Source: Membranipora membranacea
Lineage: Eukaryota; Bryozoa; Gymnolaemata; Cheilostomatida; Membraniporidae
NCBI GenBank assembly: GCA_914767715.1
Contig: OU612068.1
Span: 14,136,001-14,200,000 of the forward strand
Direction: 5' to 3'
Length of the DNA stretch: 64,000 nt
The notes beneath the pieces were generated by a model that was given only the letters and a program-made list of their open reading frames with translations, ran no database searches and was not told the DNA's origin. A program made the position numbers and the translations under genes. Every line of letters begins with the position of its first letter. Position 1 is the stretch's first letter. Positions 14,101 to 26,100 of this stretch are shown one piece after another.

Positions 14101-17100
14101 GGATCTATTAAGATGAAAAGTAAGGTATAATATTTCACGCATGTTACCATTATTTCTTTTCCATCTACCAAGCTTGTTATTAAACCTGCAGACAAAACTA
14201 TTCTGATAGGCAATGTCACTATTCTCCTAATGACCCGCTCTCCCATGATTAACTGTGCTCAGGGATTCGAATTGCATCATGATGTTTTGATTCACCATGA
14301 TTAACAACTTAAGGACCAGATATCAAACATAAATTATTGTAATTGCATTGAACTTCAATTCATGTATGAGCGAAAAATATATTATTGATTATTCAAAAGC
14401 AGGATATGGACTCTGTCATAAAAATTCTCTTCAAACAAAGACGGTCAATTATTTATTGTTCATATTATCTTTGATTTGTCCTATATAGACAGTTTTCTGA
14501 GCTCCGATTTAGGCCTCAATTAGGAGTTGTCCTCTCTCCAGTTTGGTACTTTTAACCCACGCCGCATAGGAAAAACGTGCAGAAAAAAAGAGGGTTACCT
14601 TAAGCTTATTCGCCTGTCAATAGACGTCTGTTGTCAAGGCGACCACATTATTTACTAGGCGTGCATTCAGGCGAATGAAATGGCACTAAAAATTATTTTT
14701 AGCCAATAATAGAGGCGACCAAGTCTGATGAAAACAGCTTTACAACAGCGATTCGAATAATCACATTAATCACAATTTTACCATGTTTGTTATTGAGTAA
14801 TGGCTGGTGACCTTGAGTTCTTTGCTGCTGTCCTGTTATCATAACCTTGACGCCTAGAATTAAATATGTTAGCCACTTGTTAGGCGTGCTATTATTAAGG
14901 GGTCCAAAATTCACTCAATCAGGTTTTATCACGACCAGGTTTTATTGCGTGCCTCTCCTTCAATAAATGCCTATAAATCATTTATTGATTTATTATCTTG
15001 GACGTGTATTAACCAGCGAATAAGCTTCTTGATAACCGAATAAGCTTCTTGATAACCGCATATAACGGGATAAAAACTATTTCTGATTCAGAATCTGCAG
15101 CATTGAAAACTTATATGAACATAGTTTGAGAAATAATTTTAGTATTTGGATAGTCAATTATAGCATTTTATGCCTGTTTTGCGGACAATTTGGCAGAATT
15201 TTTCATGAGTTTTGTCACTAAAATTAAGATTTATCAAAATTCAAGCCTCCAATGATTTGGAAACCATGTCTCGCAGGGTTTTCAATGGTGCAGACGCTGA
15301 ATCAAAACTCATTTTTATCCTAACATAACCGGTTTTCAAGATAACCCTCTTTCAACAGGTTTTTCCTATGCGGCATGGGATAAAGGTACCAAAATGGAGA
15401 GAGGACAACTTCGAATTGAGGCATAAATAAGAGCTCAGAAAACTGTCTATTTTACTGATCTGTTCAGTTTCCTCTCCCTATCTTGTTTCTGCGGTTATCT
15501 GCCTCAATGAAAAATTGCATCCCAGTTGAGTCTTGCTGATTAGATGCTGAAAACATTTTCTCATTTGCTCATGAGAAAACATCAATCTTTCATAGTGTCA
15601 AGTTTTAATGTATGAACAAAGCATTTTTGTTAATAGCTCTGTGTGTTGAGTACACTTTCCTTTGCAAGAGAGCTTGGTGGTCTTGTTTGTGTTGAAAAAA
15701 ATCACATCCAGAGCTGGCTATTGAGTGCGGTTATTATGTAGTCTTCACCGCTAAGAAGTTACCTATGTGAATTACAATAAGCGGAATAATAAATAAACTC
15801 ATTATTCTAAGTATTACTATTACATTAGTAATTATGATAATACTATCATAATCATTAACTATCTTACTATTTACCTCAGGAAGTCTGAACAATCAGAATG
15901 TAGTTTATTTGATCATTATTTCAACGATGAAAATATTCAGCTAACACAACATGATTTAGTTTGTAGGGGGTAAGACAGGAGAAAATAACAGAAAAACCCT
16001 TTATCCCCAACAATATTTTGCTGTCAGATTACAAACATATCAGCATGACCTAAGTAATGGCATCACAACAATAACCATTTGAGAATTGAGTTAGGTTGAT
16101 GTTCTGAAGTTCATGTTCTTGAGAAAAAAACATTTTTCTATCACAATTGGTATATCAATGATAGTCGAAAACCTCCCCCCCCCCTGGGGGAGGGGACGAC
16201 TAATACGCCATTGGCGATTATAATTAGGTTGGCAGTTGGTTTAACACTTTTAGAATTTTTCATTTTTGTTTCACGTTGCAAGCTTATACACCTTTATGTG
16301 TAAATGCGAGCCAATGATTCCACAACCAATTTTGCTAAATAAATCGCATTTCTTTGGACTTGCAGTGTGAAAGTTCTCATGAAAGCATCCTCTTGTTTTG
16401 CTGCAAGCGTACAAACATATCTCAATGTCATCACTCTGCAAACTTTGAATTGCATCGCCACTGCATGCCCTCTCACAATATACGAATAGAAAATTCCTTT
16501 CTCGATTGTTCAAAACAGTACTTGATCTGTTGTTGTTGTTGTTAGTTTGGTTATTGGCCCTGTGGTTGTTGGTGGGGAGGTTGTTGGTGATGTAGGAGGG
16601 TCTCTGGATATTATATACATAATATCAATTGATGTCAATGCCACTAGCTGATTCCCACCAATCTTCTCCAGTTGCACTACTCCACCCAATGTCTTATTCG
16701 ATGATTCTGGAGCACTTTTGACTCGCATCCTAGAGTTATCTATATTCAAATAATCGTTTTTTCGCAGATAAATAGATAAGCCGTCAACGTGGGAAACCGC
16801 AACATTGCCTGGCTTGCTTGGTGCAACTACCACAGATCCGCTGCTATCATTGTATTTGTAAATGCCTGCATCATTGCCGATGACCAGACCATTTGGCCAA
16901 TAGCTGTACTAAAAGGGATTGAGTCCTGGAATACTTAGATCGGTGCCAGAGAGAACAACTTTGCTCGTTACTCCTGCATCGATGTCTCATGCTACTAGCT
17001 TGTCTTCATCCGAGCTCACAGTTTGCATAAACAATATCTGAATGTCCTTACATCACTGAATGAGCTTGATGCAAATTTACCTGTTCTAAATTGTGGGCCT

Positions 17101-20100
17101 CCGCTGCACTTTGCAATGTATGCATCATACTGATGGTTTTGCAATATCATACAGAATACGCAGTTCTTGGCTGGATCAAGCACTGCCAAAGCATAACTAT
17201 CCGCGTCAAATTGCAGAAGCTCTATATCCTTGAAATTGTTGATCGAATCTGACCCACTTTTGGTCAGTGTTAGCTCAGTGAAAGTTTCAGTTTCTAAGTG
17301 TAGTTCATATAAGTGAATATCGTTGGATACATAGGCGTACTTTGGGTCTGGGTGCTCTGTCAGTGTGCTGATGTTCCCACCCAAAGGTGACAGTGTCGTA
17401 ATCGTGTAAGTCTTATATAGGTCAGTGGCTTGAATCCCTGCAAAATAATTTCAGTTACATGACATGGTTACTGCTATGAATCAGGACCAGGTCGGGTTTT
17501 GGCTTTCAAGCAGGCTTGAGTGTTGCAATGGTACCCGTGAACCGTAACTGGACCTGCTACTCCGGCAAAACCATTTTAAGATTCAGGAATATTGAAAACA
17601 TTGGACATGAGATCTATCCTGAGTGGAGGAGTTAGACCAAATTGTAGTTCAATGTAGGAGTAATTGGGTGATGAGTGGGTGACTAGGCTAGGCTTGATTG
17701 AGCAGCTATGAGCAAATTTAAAATACGCCCCTGTCCTGACCCGAGGAGGCAATAACCATAGGTCAATACCCGGCTAAAAACCCGTTCCAGCCCTAATAAG
17801 AGTATGAGAGATGCTATAAAAATTATACAATTTTAGCCTTCTGTTCAAGTTTGTCAAGTTTGTCCAGTTTTATATTCAAACACCTGAAATGGTACAAATT
17901 CTAATGGTCTAAAAAATGGTCGACACACTGAATTGAATATTTAGCCACCCATGACTGCATTACTTACCTGCATCTATAAGGATGAGAAACGCACAATATT
18001 TCCTGCATGTTACCGTTATTTCTTTCCATCTACCAGCCATGTTTTAACCTACAGATTTATTATTCTGGTGGGCAATGTCATGTAGGTACCTATAGACTAG
18101 CCTGTCTTGACAAGCTTTGTTCGGTGGGGGGGGGAGGGAACAAAGCTTGTCAACTCTTGCATGCTCGACTGTCGAGCAGCCGATATTAAATATTGTCTTC
18201 TCTTGCGATTTGATTATGAGAGATAAAGGAGTTATCTTCCCGATCGCAAGAGAAGACAATATTTAACATAGGCTGCTCGACAGTCGAGCATGCAAGAGTT
18301 GACAAGCTTTGTTCCCGCCCCCCACCGAACAAAGCTTGTCAAGACAGGCTACCTATAGACCTGCTCTTCCAGGATCAACTGGGCTTATGGATTTGAATTG
18401 CCTCATAATATTATATCATGATGCACAGTGATTGATGACTCACACACTAAATTTTATAAATTCAAACATTATTGTAATTGCATTGAACTTGAAGTAATGT
18501 TTAGACAGATAAGAAAACATTGATATTGGTTTCAAATGCAACAGACATTGATATCTGGCATTGATTTGAACTCAGTATACATTGCATAGCGATTCTAATA
18601 ACCCTTTCTTTATGGAACGATCATATTTTAACAAGCCTGTACCCTTGGAACCAAAGTGATCCGAGGGGCCACAACAGAGGCCTATGGTGCCTCTTACAAT
18701 ATCCTTCTGCAACCTGCGGGAACAAACAAGTTCTGAACTTATATTGATGATACGGAACAACAATTTGTAATCAAACAACAGACATCTCAACGTTGGAAGT
18801 TGGACTTGATTCAGATTATAGACATGTGTCCCGCAAGAAGAACATCTTTACAAGATCTTGGTCTAAGCATAAGTATCAGGTAAAAATTTGAGGTTGGGGA
18901 TGGTAGACTTAATCGAGTTGTGTAGAAAGAGCCTGAAATCACAAGCTTTTTCATTAATCGTTTGAGCCCTTGCTCTCTCTTCCTTGTCATTTTACCAATA
19001 GAATCGTATTCCATTAATAATTGTTTATTTCATCACAGCCGCAATAGTTTGAGATCAGAAACACTTGGGTCTGTTCATTATCATGTTGGGAACGAGATGA
19101 TAGAGAAGTTTTGATTTTACTGACATATTAGGGTGTATTCCATTGACATTTAAAACTACAAGAAAATAAGGTGAGCATATTATAATGTAAAAGGAAAGAA
19201 AAATAGCCATTATATCTATTGGAATTTGCCATTACGTGAACGAAAATGTATAGAAAATGATTGCTACATCAAAATAAAATAACCATGTCGCATGATTAAT
19301 AATGATCTATTTAGCTCCTATGATTTCTGGACAGCAAAGTTATCATAATATATGTACATGAAGCGTCTCTGTATCTAATATTACAACAAATGATAGCTAT
19401 GAATACACCGATGCATCTACATCTCAGTGTGATGTTCCGTATATTTGTGACGAGCATGGCTGTTTAGCCCACAAATAAAAAGCTGTGCACAGAGCCTGCT
19501 GCTGGGTGAATTCCTGCAGTTAGAGTGATAAATAGCGAAAAAAACTTTAAATTCATGATGTTAGCTTATACATTCTGATGTGTAGATGCGGCCCAATGTT
19601 TCCACAGCCAGTTTTGCTGTATAAATCACATCTTTTTGGACCAGCAGTATAGAAGTTCACATATAAACAATATCTTGTTTTGCTGCAGGCATACAAACAC
19701 ATTTCAACATTATCAGTCTGCACGCTAAACACGGCCTCTCCACCGCATGCCCAGTCATAATATACAAATTGAAAGTGTCCATGTGTTTTCTGATTGTTTA
19801 TTTCGGTACATGTTGTTGGGATTGTTGCTGTAGTAGTTGGTGTTGTGATCAATGCTGTGGTTGGTATTGTTGCAGTTGTTGTTGTTGGTGTGGTCGTCGG
19901 TGTTGATGTTGGTGTTGTTGTTGGTGTGGTCGTCGGTGTTGATGTTGGTGTTGTTGTTGGTGTGGTCGTTGATATTGGTGGTGTTGTCGTTGAAAGTAAT
20001 ACAGGAGGGTCTTTGGATATTATGTACATAACATAATCTGATGTCAATGCCACCAGTTGATTCTCACCAATTTTCTCTATTTGCTCTACTGCATTCATAA

Positions 20101-23100
20101 ACTCACACAATGACCCTGGAGCAGTTTTAACACATAGCCAACCGCCATCCAACCACAAAACGTTGTTACGCAAATAGGCAAATAAACCTTCAAGTAGGGC
20201 CACCCCGCCAATGCCTGTCTGACTTTGTATTATCGTAACAGATCCATAGTTATAATTGAAAAAATGAAATCCTGCGTTATTCCATATTATCAAACCATTT
20301 GGCCAATAGCTGTACGAAAAGGGATCGGATCCGGGAATACTGAGATCGGTAATGGAGAGAGCAACTTCGCTTGTTACTCCTGCAGCGATGTCGCATGCCA
20401 CAAGTCTGTGCTCGTTCGCTTTCACAGCTTGTATGAACAATATCTGTACATCTTTGTTGAATGTTAAGTCACTCACATCCCTGAATGAGCATAATTCAAA
20501 TAGACCTGTAAGAAAATTTTGGCCCCCCTTGCACTTAGCAATGTAGGCATCATACTGATGGTTGTGCAATGTCATTCGAAATACGCAGTTCATGTCTGGA
20601 TCAAGGATTGCTAGAGCCCAATCATTGGCGCTGAATTGTAGTAACTCTATATCCTTGATGTTGTTGATTGAATCCGATCCGCTTGTTGTCAATGTTAGCT
20701 TAGTAAAATTCACTGTTTCTAAGTGTAGTTCATATATGTAGTAATTATCTGAAACATAGGCATAGTTTGGGTCTGGGTGTTCTGTCAGTGAGCTGATACC
20801 TTCACATTCAGGTGACAGTGACGTTAGCGTGTAAGTCTTGTAAAAATCAGTAGCTTGAATCCCTGCAAAAAAGTAATCAGTTGTATGGTAATGGTCTATG
20901 GTAGATGGAATGCAAACTCTAACAGATATTGAACCATTAATATAGCCACCCACCCCAAGCCTCTCTCTGCCACCACGCAAATTAGGCACTCTAAGCTAAA
21001 TTCATGCTGATCTTGATAAAGCTATTTTTTATTTGAAAATTTTATCTTGCAACCTAGGAAGTATAAAATTTCTGATGTTCTGAATTGGCTCAAGGACTTT
21101 GGCGACAATTCTTACCTGGAGCTGAAACTATGAAAAGCAAAATATAACATGCCATTTTTGCTTTCATATTAGTATCCCTTAGGCTTGTTTTTAAATGCGC
21201 TATTAAAATGTCCCAATTTGCTTAGATACATATACACTCTTATGGTCAAGCCTCTCCAAGGTGAACTGATCCAAAAGATTTGAATCGTGTCATAATATCT
21301 TGATGCACAAGGATTGAATACTTTCTGACAAGTTTATTAACATTTGGAGAAAAAAGAAAGCATTGATTTTTAGTAGGGATGAAACAAAAACTGTCATCAA
21401 AAATTATCTTCGAACTATCATTTAATAATATCCGTGCTTTATAATTTGCATTCATCATTTTGTTTCATAGACTGGTTCTATTAGAAATATAAGAGCAAAG
21501 GTTTGGCATTTGACTTCTAAAATCAATTAATTTTTCTCTTAAAATTGCCATTGCTGTTATTTTATCTCTTTGCATCAAAATCAACACCAAAGAAATTACA
21601 TGGGGAAATTGCCAGTCTTTTCAAAATAACGAGGAAATTGCCATAAAATGACTGACCTCTCTGTGTTGATGATATATGTCACATCACAACTGATCGGTCT
21701 TCTAGAATTTACTCTGCTCTAAAGCGAACTCAGGAAATGAATTCTGATTTCTGATCAGCTGTCAGCACAGCATCTTGGGAAGTCAACAGCCTTGAGTAAC
21801 TGCCATTTACTGAAGCGAGGCCTCCGAGAAAAAGTTTCTAACATCCATGCATCTGCTTTTACCTTTGTGTTAAATGCCATCACCCTTTGTTTACTTTCTT
21901 TGTGACATTTTTTGTTATAAATCTGTTGGTTTATCTGGAAAAAAAATTTAAATTTGGAGGTTTTGTCTCGCAATATGATTTTACTGAATGTGTGAAGAAA
22001 AAAAAGATATAGGGAATATACCATAAATCAAGTTGTAACAGGACAATGACTATATGGGTTGATATCTTTATTGTAGTGACTGATGCCTCAGTGCTTGAGA
22101 ATGAGCTGGATGAGTTGGAGGTATACGGTAATACAGAGGCTGCCAGCGGTGATGAAAAGATGACTCAATACACCTTCCAGGTTTGCTGTTAGAGACAAAT
22201 TTAGGCAACCACAAAAGTTGTATTTTGATATTTGCTGCATAATGATGTACCCCTTATAAATTTGCATGTTATTATAGAATATTAAATAAGAAAATTTTGA
22301 TTATTTCAAATGCAAACTCTCTTCCACCATTCTGTTTCAGTAACAGCCATACCCAAGATTATTGGCCAAGTGATTGATACTCTCCAAAAAAATATAACTT
22401 TGGAAAAAGTAAATACTACAGAAATACAAAAGAAATATAAAGTTCTAGTAGATCTGCAATAATTATGCAATTTTTTATACTGAAAATAAGTCATACTGCC
22501 CAAGCCCAATAAGCTATTCCTTGATTTATTCTTTGTTGATTGACCAACCAATACGTACTCACACAATAGTAATTTATGTGTAAACAAATCCTAGAATCTG
22601 TTGATGAAGATCGAAAAATTATTTCTTGTGCATTATGCACAAAAAATGTAAGTTGAATATCTCAACTGCCTTAGCAACTCATGTGTTCTATGTGTTCTAT
22701 AACAACTAAGGAGTTTACGCGCTCAAACTGTGGAGGAATAGCTGGTAGTGGCATTTCATTATCAACCACTGGGTGGGGAAAATGGTTGATACTGTAATGC
22801 TACTACAAGCTATTCCTCCACTGTTTGAGCTGAGAGAGATGAGTTTTGCTGCGTCCATATTAATTCCATTTTTGTGTTTCAGCTATTGTAGTTGTCTCCA
22901 CACTTTGCAGGTGTTTGACAGCTTGTGGTTATATTTGACAGGTGTGTGACAGTATGATGAACATTGCACCCTGCGCAAGAATCTCACTGGGCGAACCTGC
23001 ATTTCTCTCTGAGGAGTTGGCTCCACTTTGCCAGGTTAGTTTTTTAGTGAGGGTGGGGCCTCCTAATCAAACAAACAAACAATCACTTCCTGTTCACTGT

Positions 23101-26100
23101 GACATCAAAATGCAGAGGATGGGAGTTACCTTCCCTTATGGGAGGCACTTTTTTCACCATCAATAATTCATGCTAGGTAGAGCAGTAGTAATCTTTTTAC
23201 CATGCAAGTCTGATACAACTTTATCATAAGTAACTGCCTGACTATAACATGCATTGGTGCTAATAAGATGCCAATAAAGTGTTAAAAAAAAATTGGTCTT
23301 TGGGTAATGTTAAGTCTTTTGATGAGAACATGTGTACGAGGGGATATACAATGAAACCATATAGATATTAACCTCTAACGCATACAAGGGTGAATACTCT
23401 GTGTTACAATATTATATTTACTTTTATTTTACCTTGGTTACATCTGCTGAGCACTATAAATAATACAGCTGTAGCTCTCCTGAAATCGGTAGTTAAATTA
23501 TTTCATACTACCCTTTTTTTACCCTTCTTTTTCTTTTTATATATACTTAATTATATTCACCGACCAATGTATCATAGAATGCTGTACGACCAGCTTTCTG
23601 AGACAGCTGTAGTAAATCACTGCACACATAATCGTCGTAGGATTGAACTTTAGATGTTGCCTTACAAGATGTTGCTTATGCTCCATATAGTGTCCTATCA
23701 AGGTTTATTATTATTATGATTTTTCCATATTACCCTTATGACAACATGTTGCCTGTTGACAGGTTGATATGGACCTGGAGCTGATAACCACCTCCGGATA
23801 TGGTAAGAACGGAGCTCTGACCTTCCTGCAGCGTACTGTGAGACCTCAGATAGTCACCACATTCCAGCTACCTGGTATCAGAGACGCCTGGACTGTCAGA
23901 GGACCTCTCAACTCGGATAATGTATGCATGTAGACTCACAGCACACTGTCAACATGTATAGCTCTGATCGTTAGAGTCAATTTAGTAGCAGAACCTCACA
24001 TGTACCCACCCCTATTCAATAAAATTGAGCACACCAAATTGGTCGTGACACCAAATTCCTTGTGATGGTACTCATACTAAATGAATGAGTTCACTCTCTA
24101 TCATTCAGAAATATACATACAATAGTATATCACGTGATAAGTGTGGTCTTACAGTGATTGTGGAGGAATCAGGTTTTTGGTATCTTTCTGAGTTCTGAGA
24201 CTAATCTAGAATAGCTGATCTAGGTTCATTAACAGCTGGAGCTGTTATTGTAAATCAAACTGAGCACTCAAGAATGATACCATAGACCTGATTCTTTCAC
24301 AATGTACTTCAATCAAACTATAATCAGTTTTTGGGGACAGAGTAAACAGGTGTTTAGATTCGATGGAGGAAATGAAAATAATATTTTTGTGCAAAATATA
24401 AATTCTGATGGAGGTTTTGCTTAATCCAGACATAGAAGCTTGTCTCATCACAACCTTTTTTCACTCAATCAACATAATCATTTATAAACATATAACGTAT
24501 ACAAACAATTTAAGAGCTAACGTTGAATATTACAGTATCACAATTCGTACTTGCTCTCAAGAAAAGTTAAAACCAGTGGTATTCATTCTAATGCAGGCAC
24601 TCTAATCATGCCTAATTGTAAGAAATAATGAAACTGAAATGATCTGCCTGGAAATCAAGAAAAAGTGGGGGAAAACTTTGGAGCTGAATCCTCACTCTTT
24701 CGGTCATTTGCAATTCTCAAAAGTTTATTGAGGAGACAGAATATCACAAGCACTGAACGATTTGGTGGAAAGCATTTGATTTAATTTATTTTCTGCTTCA
24801 TCATGTCTCACCCTACAAGGTTATTCTCAATTTTGTTCCAGATTGATGAAACGCAGAAGGATTGTTTGGAGGATAACATGCATTCATATCTCATTCTATC
24901 AAAAGATGACTCAACTATGGTAAGGTATTTTTTCTAGTCGTGGCCTACTAAAGGTCTTCTATTTTTCTTAGTATGCCTATTTACATAAAACGCTGTTCTC
25001 CTCATAATCATTACTTTTTCTGTTGACCAGTCTGATTGGTTGTTGCATGTTAAGGTCGGTTATCACTCTATAAATCTCCTGCAAATATTTAATATTAATT
25101 TGGCCGCAGATAGTTGACAACAAAATATTGATGTTGTTCAGCCATCATTATGGTTAGATTATCTCAGAACCTCTTTAAAACTATCATACCATCGTTTTGG
25201 ATTTAATGAGAAAATCATACCTAGAAGATTCAACATGAAACTTGGGTATTCTGAGTAGCTGCTTACTTCTCTTTATTAGATACTGCAAACTACAGATGAT
25301 ATCAGCGAGTTAGCTCACAGTGGATTTAACACTCAGGCCTCCACTGTGTTCGCTGGTAATATTGGAGATGTGTATACCGTACAAGTCACATCTAAGGGCA
25401 TTCGTCTGCTCATTGGCGGTAAGTTGACTGTTTTAAAGTGGCGATATATGGAAAGCTTTTCATTAAAATGATGTCTATATAGAAACATTATTGATTAATT
25501 TTGCTTGTTCAAAAAGGAATTAATAAAATAACTGGAAGCAGTGACATGAAGATTAAAAAGTTATAATTATTTACAAACTATTTACAAATAATAATGATAA
25601 CAAACAATGCTATTATTTGGTAACGCGCTTTGAAAGCCTTATTGATGAGTGAATCGAAGCTGTTTGGAAATCAAGTCATCCAATTCTGCAACATTCCGAA
25701 ATGAAAAAAAAAGGGGACAACTTCAATAAATATTTATTATTCATTATATATCCCCCTACAGTAAAACAGTTACAGACAATACCAGTAGAGATAGGCTCAG
25801 CAGTGACTCAGGCTGCACTGTGTGATCCTTACCTGATGGTGATCAGTGAGCAGGGAGCTATGATGTTACTACAGCTAGTTATATCTGAGGATGGCGAGGC
25901 CAGGCTAACAGTGCTAAAACAACCCGCTGATCTGGTATGTGATGGGGAAGTATTCTGCACACTGATATGGAATAAATTTATATATACTATATATTATATA
26001 TATATGTATATATGTATATGTATATATATAAATTTATATATGCCTCAGAGATTCTGTAGATATAGCTCTTTGTTTAGGTTTTTGACAATTATCAGACCTT

